This document shows, piece after piece, positions 1 to 10,100 of a DNA stretch of 64,000 nucleotides; position 1 is the first letter of the stretch, and every line of letters begins with the position of its first letter. Position numbers and translations under genes: made by a program. The notes beneath the pieces were generated by a model that ran no database searches, was not told where the DNA came from, and was given only the letters and a program-made list of their open reading frames with translations. Location of the stretch: positions 744,001 to 808,000 of the forward strand of contig OY723290.1 in the NCBI GenBank assembly GCA_963210315.1, given 5' to 3'. This stretch comes from Rhynchopus euleeides (Eukaryota; Euglenozoa; Diplonemea; Diplonemida; Diplonemidae).

Positions 1-1298
1 GCACCCGACCTGCGCGTCTGCCTGCTGACCCTCACCCCGTACACCCCGTTCCCGACCTCTGCGTCCGAGTCGAACCCGAGGGTCACGGTGCGCGAGCAAC
101 GGCGGCTCCCGGTCGACGGGCCCGGGCCAGGTGCAGGCGGCGGCGGGACGCTGGGCGGCCTGGGTGCGGGGCCCGTCGCAGTCCCCTCCACACGCACCTG
201 CACGGAGCACGTCGACGACGTCCCGTCCGACCCGGTGAAGGTGGCCGCCACGACGTACGTCCGCCCCCTCATGCTGCGTGTGGGGGTGATGCGCGTCTTC
301 ACGACCCCCATGTCGCGCAGCGTCGCCCCAGACCCCGCGCTGCGCTGCACAGCGGACGACGGCACAGTCGTCACCCCGTACGTCACCCGCACCGACCGCG
401 ACGGGTCGTACACAACGCTGAAGTCGACATCCCACGCCGACCCCACCGCCAGCGTCGGGGTCTTCGTCGACACAGACGCCATGCACCGCGGGGCCCTGAA
501 GGTCGCAGAGCACTTGTTGTACAGGAACTCGATTGCCGCGACGTCCCCCGAGCTCAGCCCGTCGCGCTGCCCGATCGACCGCGGCGCAACAATGGTCGGG
601 CGGTACCCGGTCGCAAACCCGTCCGGCCCGTAGTGCATGATCGACCCGTAGTCGTACTCCCCGAGGTCGTGTGCACGCCCCGAGTTCTTCGCAAAGTTGT
701 TCTCCACCCCGCGCTGCACCTGCGAGAAGTCGACCCGCACGAAGCTGTCGCGGTCCTTGCGCGACTGTTCGTGGGAAAGGCCAAGCGAGTGACCCACCTC
801 ATGGATGGCTGCCCCGGTCCCGCACCCGCGCCCCAGCGTGATCTGGTTCACCCTGTAGCGCGTCTGCCCCACGGGGGAGCTGCACCCCTTGCCCGACACA
901 AACCGCAGGTACGGCCGCGGGCAGCCCGAGTCCGACCGGCACTGCTGGAACCGGAAGCACGTCCGCCCCTCCCAGTGCCGCACCGCAGCCGCCACCCTGC
1001 TGTCCGAGTACCCGAGCGACGAGTCGATCACGTAGTGCACCGTCTCCCCGCGCGGGAACAGCTGCGACGAGCTTGTCAGCGGCGACGCCCCGAGGATCGC
1101 GCCTGACCGCATGTCTGTCTCCGCATCCACCTGCACCTTCTCCTTGTCCCCGGAGCGCGACACCTGCACGTCCCCGATCAGGTCGAACTCGTACTCTCCG
1201 GACTTCTGCTGCTTCCCGCCCTCAGTGGCGTCAACAGCCCCCACCGCAGCTGCCGTGTGCAGCAGCACCACCGCCCCCACCGCCATGACACCCCTCAT
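1..1298 (-). CDS. Astacin-family (M12A) zinc metalloprotease, secreted, 3' end cut by the window edge
   Basis: Open from the ATG at 1298 to the left edge with no stop, so the C-terminus is missing. The start gives a hydrophobic signal peptide (about residues 1-22). The protein has the full astacin zinc signature HEVGHSLGLSHEQSRKDRD, with three zinc-binding His, the catalytic Glu and the HExxR extension, followed by the Met-turn SIMHY with its Tyr. After the catalytic domain the chain continues into a beta-rich, Cys-containing region and a Pro-rich linker. Family knowledge: astacins are secreted or surface endopeptidases, usually made as zymogens; a short segment between signal peptide and catalytic domain could be the propeptide. 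No intron is seen in the visible part. Four snoRNA-like genes lie upstream on the same strand. The identification is firm; substrate and full length are unknown. Confidence 0.92.
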   Translation of the reverse strand, partial: MRGVMAVGAVVLLHTAAAVGAVDATEGGKQQKSGEYEFDLIGDVQVSRSGDKEKVQVDAETDMRSGAILGASPLTSSSQLFPRGETVHYVIDSSLGYSDSRVAAAVRHWEGRTCFRFQQCRSDSGCPRPYLRFVSGKGCSSPVGQTRYRVNQITLGRGCGTGAAIHEVGHSLGLSHEQSRKDRDSFVRVDFSQVQRGVENNFAKNSGRAHDLGEYDYGSIMHYGPDGFATGYRPTIVAPRSIGQRDGLSSGDVAAIEFLYNKCSATFRAPRCMASVSTKTPTLAVGSAWDVDFSVVYDPSRSVRVTYGVTTVPSSAVQRSAGSGATLRDMGVVKTRITPTRSMRGRTYVVAATFTGSDGTSSTCSVQVRVEGTATGPAPRPPSVPPPPAPGPGPSTGSRRCSRTVTLGFDSDAEVGNGVYGVRVSRQTRRSG

Positions 1299-1550
1299 CG
1301 TGTGTTCGATGGTCTTGTTGCTGCGTGCCTCCTCGAGTCTGTGCACAAGCAGGTGTTGTGTGTTGTGTTTGTGAATCTGTGCGTGTGCGGGTGGGTGGGT
1401 GTACCTCCACAGCTGTGGTTCGGATTGGCTGGGGCTGGTCCATACGTTGTCATCATGCACACGAAGCCTTCTTCACACACAACAAACCTCTTCATCGATA
1501 TGCTCTGTGCCACACTTGCACAGCCCACATACTCGTCACGTCACACGCAG

Positions 1551-1638
1551 TCAGAGGTGTCCTAAGGTTATTTGTTGCCTATTCGGGCATCGCCACAAGG
1601 GCTCCGACTGGGGCGGCATATTGTATAAGAGTCATCAT
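1551..1638 (-). ncRNA. Box C/D snoRNA-like gene A, double guide for LSU rRNA
   Basis: Limits are box to box. On the minus strand: box C ATGATGA at 1638-1632 and box D CTGA at 1554-1551. The sequence next to box D is antisense to AGGTGTCCTAAGG, a conserved LSU rRNA segment. An internal element, ending in a degenerate D' (CGGA), is antisense to GACTGGGGCGG, the LSU P-loop. By the D+5 rule the internal guide points to the G methylated in many organisms (E. coli G2251, yeast 25S G2619, numbering from memory). Two independent antisense matches of 13 and 11 nt to invariant rRNA segments make chance unlikely. It lies about 250 nt upstream of the astacin start on the same strand. Confidence 0.8.
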
Positions 1639-1690
1639 TCAAGCGATTGGTTTGTGCTTGGGCTTCACAGAGCACATAGATGTGTGCTTG

Positions 1691-1778
1691 TCAGTGGGTT
1701 GAACTTCTGAATACAACATGAATTATCAGCGGCACGAGGCCTCGTTTCGTCAGAGGTGATGTGTTGTGGTGTCATCAG
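1691..1778 (-). ncRNA. Possible box C/D snoRNA-like gene B, targets not recognised
   Basis: On the minus strand a box C-like CTGATGA (1778-1772) is followed by a CTGA (1753-1750) that could be D' and by a terminal CTGA (1694-1691), giving an 88-nt unit like its neighbours. I do not recognise an rRNA target for either guide, and there is no obvious terminal stem. Support comes mainly from position and spacing within the cluster. Confidence 0.4.
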
Positions 1779-1852
1779 GTCGCGGAAGTTCAATGCAAAT
1801 CACAACACGAACCTAAAACCAAAGATAGGGGTTGTTTCTCTCTGTGTGTGCG

Positions 1853-1944
1853 TCAGCTAGGGGCGAAAGAAAGACAACCCTCATGTCCTGCATGCAGGTA
1901 TCGAGGCGCAGTTTGCGGTTCTGCGGTGTGTGTTGTGTCATCAT
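1853..1944 (-). ncRNA. Box C/D snoRNA-like gene C, LSU rRNA guide
   Basis: Minus-strand box C ATGATGA (1944-1938) and box D CTGA (1856-1853). The flanks can form a 5-bp terminal stem (TGTGC before box C, GCACA after box D). The guide next to box D is antisense to TAGGGGCGAAAGA, which matches the universal GGGGCGAAAGAC segment of LSU rRNA. Size 92 nt. Boxes, terminal stem and an rRNA match together make this a good snoRNA candidate. Confidence 0.75.
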
Positions 1945-2022
1945 GCACATCCCGCCTTGCTGTGTCACACATTGCTGTGACATACTGATTCGTTGTTCTT
2001 GTTGTTCCAGTTGCACATCGAC

Positions 2023-2119
2023 TCAGACCTGTTGAGTTTGACATTATGATTTCAGGCCGCACCGAGGGTGCCGTGACTGGTGGCAGCACTCTGGCCGAAG
2101 TATGTGTGTTGTGCATCAT
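2023..2119 (-). ncRNA. Box C/D snoRNA-like gene D, LSU rRNA guide
   Basis: Minus strand: box C ATGATGC (2119-2113, last base off consensus), an internal CTGA (2055-2052) and terminal box D CTGA (2026-2023). Flanks CGAC and GTCG can pair as a terminal stem. The guide before box D is antisense to CCTGTTGAGTTTGAC, which matches the conserved LSU segment CCUGUUGAGCUUGAC with one mismatch. Size 97 nt. It is the most upstream member of the cluster. Confidence 0.6.
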
Positions 2120-2372
2120 GTCGTTGTAACCACCCACCTGCGACAACGGGAATGCAACCCTGCCGCTGTGCACCTACACCGTGCACCGCTTCCCTCCGCT
2201 GGGGTGCAGAGTGGCAGGAGTGCTGTCTGGGCTCGCGGGAGTTGTCTGAAGGCACAGAGTGTGGTGCCAGCAGGGCTGTGTGCGTCCTGTCCTGTGCTGT
2301 ACTCACCTGTCCTGTCACAAGGTAAAGAAAGACGCGCAGCTCTCCCACAACCGGGAATACTACCTGTGGCCA

Positions 2373-2677
2373 GAAGAGGCACACGGCAGCTACTAAGGCG
2401 TGGTGCCGCACCTCACTTCGTCTGGCAGACACAACGCTGCCTCTCACCGGGGGTCTGGTGGTCTGCTCCCCCACTGTACCAGGGGGGCAACCGTGGAGTA
2501 TATTCGGTTGGCGTCTTGACCTGCACCATCTCACACCAACCTCAGGGCACGAAGGCAGCACAAGCTCTGTTGGGCTGAGTTCCACACAAGACAGGGGTGG
2601 AGGGGGTGGGGTGGGGTGGGGGCAGGGGACGCCTGCTGCAGTCACTTCTTCGCTTGGTATGGTCCACGACAAGGCTG
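2373..2677. repeat. Dispersed repeat, copy A (about 300 bp)
   Basis: Nearly identical to 5780-6093, from GAAGAGGCACACGGCAGC through a G-rich tract to GGTATGGTCCAC. A short part is also present at 10665-10735. There is no coding potential, no clear terminal inverted repeat and no tRNA-like box that I can see. The flanks of the copies differ, so it looks like a short interspersed or non-autonomous element. Confidence 0.8.
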
Positions 2678-2994
2678 TACTTGTCTGCAACGAGTGGCAG
2701 TGTTGTGGCCCCTGCGAAGGAGGCGTTGTCGTAAAGGCGATCCTCTCAATGATCACACTGCGCTGTATGCTCTCAATTAATCTTTTGCTGTGAAAAGAGT
2801 CAAAAAATATTGGGGTGTCTGTGACCTGTTCTATCAGAAGTTTAACGCTGTTTCAGACGCCCCAATCGCACAGAAAACTTCCCCAGTTGGCTACGCCGAA
2901 CAACAACAACCAAAAACTTTTTGATAGCAGGAATGACGCGGAAACATGGAGGATGCACGGAAGCAAATCATAGAAAAGCGGTACACAAGGGGTT

Positions 2995-3027
2995 CGTTTG
3001 TTTGTTTGTTTGTTTGTTTGTTTGTTT
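2995..3027. repeat. GTTT tetranucleotide microsatellite
   Basis: About eight GTTT units in an intergenic region. Confidence 0.95.
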
Positions 3028-3124
3028 CGGCAGCCACAGCGCTTGGGCAATTCAACCTCCTCATCAGGCTGCAGAGTTGATTTTGTTTTTCCCGGATTTG
3101 GCGCACAAACAATTGCCTTATCTT

Positions 3125-4030
3125 TTTTGCGGCCTGTGTGGCTGTCGTCGTTATTCTTCTGCGACCGATGAGATATCGATCTACACCAGGAACCTCGAGC
3201 TGATGCTGGAGCTTTCGGGAGCGGGCACGTTTTCTTTCGAACGCACCAAAAATTGTACTCCTTTCGCTTTATTATAGACACCCTGTCCAGCAACTGTGGG
3301 TGAACAGTTCCTGACTACGTTTTGTTGAGCGCACACTTGCTGTTTCAAGGCTGTGTTGAGGCCCTGTGAAGTGGCATGAAGGTGCTAATCCAAAAGCGTC
3401 AGTCGTACAACTTCTTCGGTCCCTTTCTACAGTTACTTCGCGACTTCGCTACGCTTCGTCGCTCGTAACTAGTAAAAAGGAAACAAAGTACCCTCAAAGA
3501 GGGCGAGAAATACGCTCCACACCAGCATCATGGGGCTGGGGTTCACAGTTCACAAAGGTGAGGATCAGTCCCCTGTGAAGCGCTTATCCTGAAGACGTCC
3601 TAGTTCCCCGGTCGGTCTCCAGAAATTCGGGCCGCGTCTGGCGCTGTACCGCCTCGGCGGGGCTGTCGTCCCTTACAGTCTTTTCTGTGCGGGGTATTCC
3701 ACAGGCTGCACACCTGCCCCGCGGCTGTGTGGCAGTCTTCGCGTCGTATAGGAGCAACAGTGACGAGAGAAAGGGGGACGGGAGGATTGTTACGGCCTGT
3801 GTGGTTGTATTCGTCATTTTTTCTTCTGCGACCGGGCATCCTCTTCTGGAGACATCGATCTACACAATGAACCTCGAGGTGATGCTGGAGCTTTCGGGAG
3901 CCTCTGCGAGCGAGTGGTCACGTTTTCTTTGGTGGACGCACCTAAAGGATATAAAAAAAACAAAGAACCCGAAAAGAGGACGAGGCACCCGCTGCACCAG
4001 CATCATGGGGTGGGGGTTCACAGGTGGGAA
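3125..4030. repeat. Decayed duplicated block (two divergent copies)
   Basis: Segments at about 3125-3250 and 3480-3560 reappear in the same order at about 3795-3945 and 3955-4030. Shared stretches include ATCGATCTACAC, GATGCTGGAGCTTTCGGGAG, the CACGTTTTCTTT region, and CACCAGCATCATGGGG before a GGGTTCACAG run. Identity is interrupted by indels, as expected of an old duplication or two relics of one element. No protein is recognisable. Confidence 0.65.
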
Positions 4031-4738
4031 GGAAAATGAGACAGAGGCCGCACAGCAACCTGAAAAAAGTGGTGGTCTGTGAAAGGCCTGTGAGGTCGAT
4101 TTGGCGTCCTGTGGGAGAAACAGCACGCGGAGAAAGGGGTGCCCCGTGGGGTGGGAACGCAGGCTGAGCCAGGCACAAGTGTCCAGAGCAGCCTTTGTCG
4201 GACCATCACAGTCAATGTATGAAACCTATCTGTGCCCTCCGCTGGATCGTGACAGTAAAACGTCAATTGCTGTCGAACGTTGTTTTGTTGTGATGAAGAC
4301 CCCACTCTTTGTGTACACCACTCCCCAGTCTGTCTGAAGTGGTGTGAGTGGAGCTGCACGATCCAGCTCGAGGCATAGAAAGTTTCCCTAGTTGGCGACG
4401 TCGAACGAGCAAAAAAAAGATAAAGACATGCATGTAATGCAGGAGCAAACAACAACCAACAACAGTGACACTGGAGAAGCGAGGGGTGATACAAGAAAAA
4501 AGAACGGCAGCTGAGTCATAAAAAGAGCAGCCGCTGTCGAAGAACAGTCCAGTGACACGAGAAGAGGGGGGGGAGACAAGATTGGTGGGGCGGGAAGGAA
4601 AAGGAGACAGCTGAGTCAGACACACACATGTGTGCAGATCAGCCGTCGCCGGGTAAAACCGTGGCGGTTCGAAAAAAAGAAGGCATGTGTACATGCTTCT
4701 GAGAGGGTACATGGGTGGGGGTGCACAGCACTGCCAAC

Positions 4739-5497
4739 CTACCAGGAGTAGGGTTGGTGGGACCACGTGCTGCACTGCATGTGCGGGGGTGTGTACAGCA
4801 GGGTCTCATCGGCAGAGCTGCATGTGGCTGTGGTGGAGCTCAGGCTGTGGCTGTCAGTGCTGTCCTCGCTGGCGGTGTCCCTGTTCTTCTTAGCACTGCT
4901 CTTCTTAGCCTTCTGCAAGCACGCCAGAAGCACGCCTTCATAAACCACGCCATTCAGGGTGCTGAAGCCCTCCAACACCTTGTTGGCGTTGTCAGAGGAG
5001 TGACAGTTCACGCTGAAGCCATCCCCAGCCCTACACACAACAGCGTTCTCGACGCCCAGCTGGCTTGCCTCTTGCTGGAGAAAATCATACATCTTCTTCA
5101 CCTGGCTGGACTGTCGGCCCCTGCCAGGGGGGCCAACAGGAAAGGTATTCACACGCACGATGGCGCTGCTTGCACGTTTCTCGTCCTCTGCGACAACGTA
5201 GCCCTCGGGGTATGTTTTGCACACACGCACAGCAGAGCCGAACTCGGCCTTCAGGCGCTGCAGCAGCTGCTGCTTAGCCCCACCGGGCACCATCATCACA
5301 GGGTCCATCCCTCCACGCTCGTTTTTTTCAACCGTCTTGGGGAGGAGGACAAGCGCCCCGCTGCGCCGTGAAACCTCTGCGATGGTGTTGATGTTGAAGG
5401 TCCTGCGTGGGAAGCCCGTCAGCCGCATGACCCGATAACCGTGCCCCTCAGGCAGCCGTCTTGCTTCGATAGTGGGCATATGCGCGGTGCCTGGCAT
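4739..5497 (-). CDS. Unrecognised 252-residue protein
   Basis: Single open frame with GC-rich third positions like the real genes around it. I start at the ATG at 5497, a few bases after an AG that could be a spliced-leader acceptor; a second Met six residues later is possible. The open frame also continues upstream of 5497, but that part looks like untranslated sequence. The protein has a basic N-terminal half with alternating hydrophobic segments (starting RVMRLTGFPRRTFNI), a Gly/Arg-rich loop near the middle, and a Ser/Thr-rich acidic tail. There is no signal peptide or membrane segment. I do not recognise a family and assign no function. Confidence 0.6.
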   Translation of the reverse strand: MPGTAHMPTIEARRLPEGHGYRVMRLTGFPRRTFNINTIAEVSRRSGALVLLPKTVEKNERGGMDPVMMVPGGAKQQLLQRLKAEFGSAVRVCKTYPEGYVVAEDEKRASSAIVRVNTFPVGPPGRGRQSSQVKKMYDFLQQEASQLGVENAVVCRAGDGFSVNCHSSDNANKVLEGFSTLNGVVYEGVLLACLQKAKKSSAKKNRDTASEDSTDSHSLSSTTATCSSADETLLYTPPHMQCSTWSHQPYSW

Positions 5498-7166
5498 GAT
5501 AGGCTTGCTGTGTGTCTCCTGTGATGGTGCAGGAGTCGCTTTGCAAAAAGATAAGGCTGTTGTTTGTGCGCCAATTCCCGCAACAACGTCACTGACGCAC
5601 AAATGTGTGTATTCAGCAGCAAATCATCTTGGCCCACAAGAAGGTCTGCCCCACTCGGATTATTGACTTACAAATCATGCTGAAGAGCGTGATTGCTGAC
5701 ATCAAGACCATCCCGTCTCCAGTGGTTCGACTTTTGGTTTGTGGTCTGCAATACCAGCATTCCTCTCACCGGGGGTCTGGAAGAGGCACACGGCAGCTAC
5801 TAAGGCGTGGTGCCGCACCTCACTTCGTCTGGCAGACACAACGCTGCCTCTCACCGGGGGTCTGGTGGTCTGCTCCCCCACTGTACCAGGAGGGCAACCG
5901 TGGAGTATATCCGGTTGGCGTCTCGACCTGCACCATCTCACACCGACCAAAGGGCCCTCAGGGCACGAAGGCAGCACAAGCTCTGTTGGGCTGAGTTCCA
6001 CACAAGACAGGGGTGGAGGGGGTGGGGTGGGGTGGGGGCAGGGGACGCCTGCTGCAGTCACTTCTTCGCTTGGTATGGTCCACCACAAGGCTGAGTATCT
6101 GCCACCCTTCAATTGTATACGGGTGTGCTGGTCGGCAGCTTCTTTCCAAGGAAGCAAGGTACACGTGGGGCTGAGACAGGTGTGTCCCGTCCTGTCCGCT
6201 TTGTGCGAACCGCCTGCGTTCTCTATCGACAGTTCGGCACGCGCTGTGGCCCCGGCCTGCCTCGGTGCAGAGCCAGCCAGACCACGGGCCGAAGGAACGC
6301 GACGGGTCGCCACCTCAGACAAGAGCACAGCACCCGCTGTGTCGCTCGCTCCCTGTGGAAACAAGCCAAGAGAGGCACACCACGCCCTGTTGCGGCACTC
6401 TGTGTGATGCCGCCTTCTGTATGGCGTGGCGTGAAGCATGGGAAGTGGAAGTAGGAAGTGTGGATTGCGAGGGGCGGGGAAGGGAAACGGATCTGTGGAG
6501 GCGCTGCGGTGCGCAGTGTGGAAGAACGGTGCAAGAACAGCAAAGAGGGGAAGGATAATAACTGCAGGCGAGAACGGAAGAGACAACCCTGAACCCTGCA
6601 TTCCTCAGCCACACCTGCCCGCCTTGCTGTTGCTCCGTCTCTGCTTCTTTGCAGGGCATGTGGTGTGGGTGTGCATGTGCACCATGGGTGTCTGTGTTGG
6701 GTGTGGCGCTCTTCCGCCTCCTCCTGCGTGGCTGCATCCCGAAGGAACGAGAAACGGCATGCCCAAGCAAGGGATGCGTGTTGGCACCGAGCAGAGAGGC
6801 AGCGGGCAAACCGCTGCCACTGCCCGGCACAAGAAGGAGCAGCACCGCAGCTGCCAGGGATGGGGAGAAGAAGAAGAAAACAGCGGCACACCGACACCGC
6901 CACTCGCAGTGCAGGACTGTGTGGACTCAGCGCATACCGCACCCAGCCTCCACTCATGCACCTGGCAAGGAGTTGTGGCGGTGCTTCGGTGTTTTATTTG
7001 TTTGTTTGCTGTTGATATGCTTTGGATGAGAGGGAGAGAAAACCGCAAAAGAGCACAACATGTGACGTGGCTTGAAACGGCCTTTGACACCGACATGTGA
7101 CACATCCATGGCAACCATCATCTGAGAAACGAAGAGAATGATGAGTCAGTCGACAGTCGGTGCACT
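5498..7166. other. Intergenic stretch containing repeat copy B
   Basis: Apart from the dispersed repeat at 5761-6093 I see nothing supportable in 1.7 kb. Open frames here on both strands have no recognisable domains and are rich in Cys, His and Arg, typical of chance translation. Confidence 0.6.
5761..6093. repeat. Dispersed repeat, copy B
   Basis: Matches copy A (2373-2677) over its whole length. The segment CTCTCACCGGGGGTCTGG occurs twice here, at about 5764 and 5850, so this copy has an extra partial unit at its left end. It also carries a 9-bp insertion relative to copy A near 5947. Confidence 0.8.
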
Positions 7167-10100
7167 CTAGAAGGGGCCCTCGCCACCAGCACCAGACTCA
7201 GGGCCAGCACCGCCCTCAGGCAGCGGGGGCGTGGGCGGTGTCGGCTGCCCAGGGGTCACACACTCCCCGCACGCAACACCCGCACCGGTCTCGCCCTCGC
7301 CCTCCGGCGCAGCAGGGCACCAGTTCGACACACACGCCCCGCCCTCGCCCCCGGCCTCATCGTCCCACGCGCACTCGTCCTGCTCCCCGCACTTCTCGAA
7401 GGACAGTGCGTCGCAGTCCGTTGCCCCGCGCCGCACAAACACCGCCACGTTCGTCAGCGGCTGCGCCAGCGGCGGGGTCTCCAGCACCGTCCCGGCAGGC
7501 ACAACCTGCTGGAAGGCAACCATCCCGAACTCGTTCCCCAGCATGAAGGTCTTGAAGGTGGGTGCGCACTCCCCGGCCTTCCACCCCGCCGCAGGCAGCA
7601 GCGTGGGCAGCGCACCGTTCGTGGCGGACGAGCACGGGGGGCAGTGGTACGTCGCAATCACCACCTCGCATGCCGCGTCCGTGCAGCTCTCAGGGCACTC
7701 CACACGCAGCCTGCTCCCGGCCTCGATGGGCTCACCGTCTGTGGGGAAGTACACCTTCGTCCCCTCCTGCAGCAGCTCACCGGGGATGTTCGTCAGCGAC
7801 GTCTCCTCCCCCTCGGGAACAGGGCTGGGCCACGCCGCCATCCCCTCCGTCACAGGCTCCCCCTCGCCCCAGTCCACGACGGCACCCTCACCCTCACCCT
7901 CACCCTCCCCCTCGGGCTCCACCACCGCCACGTCCACCGCCTCCTCCACGCACTCCGGCGCAGGCGTGGCCCCCGGTGCAAGTGTTGCCGCACCCTCTGG
8001 CGTGGCTGTGGCACCAGGTGCAAGTGTCGAAGGACCCTGAGGTGTGGGTGTGGTACCAGGTGCAAGTGTAGACGGTCCCTGCGGAGTCGGTGTGGCACCC
8101 GGAGCAGACGTCGGTGACGGACCCTCAGGAGGTGTGGGTGTGGCACCAGGTGCAAGCGTCGACGGTCCCTGCGGGGTCGGTGTTGCTCCAGGGGTCATCG
8201 TAGCAGGACCCTGCGGTGTGGGTGTGCCTGCAGGTGCAAGCGTCGAAGGACCCTGCGGAGTCGGTGTCGTGCCGGGAGTCATCGTGGCAGGACCCTGAGG
8301 TGTGGGTGTGGCACCAGGCGACAGTGTCGAAGGACCCTGCGGAGTCGGTGTGGCGGCAGGTGTCAGTGTTGACGGACCCTGGGGCGTGGGTGTGGCACCC
8401 GGAGCAGATGTCGGCGACGGACCCTCAGGAGGTGTGGGTGTGCCTGCAGGTGCAAGCGTCGAAGGACCCTGCGGAGTCGGTGTCGTGCCAGGAGTCGTCG
8501 TGGCAGGACCCTGAGGTGTGGGTGTGGCACCAGGCGACAGTGTCGACGGACCCTGCGGAGTCGATGTCGTGCCAGGTGTCAGTGTCGACGGACCCTGGGG
8601 CGTGGCTGTGGCACCAGGTGCAAGTGTCGAAGGCCCACGCGGAGTCGGTGTCGTGCCAGGAGTCATTGTGGCAGAACCCTGAGGGGTGGGCGTGGCAGCA
8701 GGCGTTGGTGTGGCACCCGGAGCAGACGTCGGCGACGGGCCCTCAGGAGGTGTGGGTGTGCCTGCAGGTGCAAGCGTCGAAGGCCCCTGAGGTGTGGGTG
8801 TGGCACCAGGCGTGCGAGTCGCAACCGGAGGGGATGTCGGTGCCGGGCCCTGGGGAGTGGGTGTCGTTGTGCCAGGCGTCAGTGTGGAAGGACCCTGCGG
8901 AGTCGGTGTCGCAACAGGCGCAAGCGTGGCCGGCCCCTGCGGTGTCGGGGTCACAGCAGGTGTCGGGGTCGCCGTCGCCGGGGCGGCAGTCCGCGGGGTG
9001 GGAGTGGGGGCCAGCGTGGGCATCGGTGTCGGTGCAGGCGTGGTCTCCCGGCAAATCTTCAGATGCATCGCGAAGTAGAGGCACGACGGGGCAGACCCGC
9101 GGAACTTGAACTTGTGCAGACCCTCACGCGAGGTCTTGTACGGGAAGTGTGCCGGGAGGGCGCTGAACCGCCCGTAGCGGCGCTGCGGCAGCTTCGTGCG
9201 CCCAATCCACATCGACGCCTCCTCCACAGCCCACCCGTCCACCAGGTCGATCGTCACGTCCACCGTGGCCTGCTCCAGCTCCAGCTCCACCTCGCCCGCC
9301 GTGAAGCCCCCGTGCGCCCCGCTGCACTTCTCCGCCCCGCTCACAACCTCGAAGATCTCGCTCCCGCGCGACACAGAGTTCGTCCACCCGATCTCGGAAG
9401 ACCCGCTCGGGCGCTCGCAGTTGCGCATCCCACGGAAGCACTGTGCCTTCTTGCCCTGCACCCACGCCTCCACACTCCTCCTCAGGCTCGGGTCCCTCCT
9501 CCTCAGGCGAGGGGGTGGGGGTGGGGCGCCCAGGTGCAGGTGTGCGCTCCTCCTTCTCCTTCTCCTCCTCCTCCACCTCGCACACCTCGACGTGCATCGC
9601 GATGTACAGCGACGCAGGCATCGCCCCCTTGCGGAACCGGAACCTGTGCAGCCCCTCGCGCGACGTCTTGTACGGGAACTTCTCCACCGACGCGCTGTAC
9701 TCCCCGTACGACTGTGCAGGCAGCTTGTCGCTCCCGATCCACATGGCCGCCTCCTCCATCCGCCACCCGCGGTTCGTCTCCAGCGTCACCTGCATCCCGG
9801 CGTCAGACACCTCGACCACAGCGCCACCGGTCAGCTCACCACGGCCCGTCTCGCACTTCTCCGCGCCGGCCCACAGCTCCAGAGACTCTGTCCCGGCCCC
9901 GATGCGGTTCGTCCAGCCCCACTCCCCGTTCTTGCTGCACCCCTTCATGCTGCTGAAGCACATCGGCACCTCACCCTTCACCCAAGCGGTCTGGCACTTC
10001 TCCTTGTGCTTGTTGTTCTTGTTCTTGTTCCGGTTGTTGTTGTTGTTGTTGTTGTTGTTCTCTTCACCGCCTGACCCACCGTACTTGCTGCCGTACTTCT

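Larger units (their letters stand above)
2120..4738. other. Intergenic stretch with repeats, no supported gene
   Basis: This 2.6-kb gap between the snoRNA cluster and the gene at 4739-5497 holds copy A of a dispersed repeat (2373-2677), a GTTT microsatellite (2995-3027) and a decayed duplicated block (about 3125-3560 and 3795-4030). No open frame looks like a protein, and codon usage does not match the neighbouring genes. Confidence 0.7.

Noticed and set aside
1450-1456. A further ATGATGA box C on the minus strand near the snoRNA cluster
   Set aside because: No CTGA box D within 120 nt on the minus strand and no recognised guide.
4291-4336. Plus-strand GTGATGA ... CTGA resembling a C/D RNA
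   Set aside because: Isolated, on the opposite strand to everything else, and without an rRNA match.
6223-6957. 244-codon minus-strand frame
   Set aside because: Cys/Arg/His-rich with no domain, in sequence without the GC3 pattern of the real genes.
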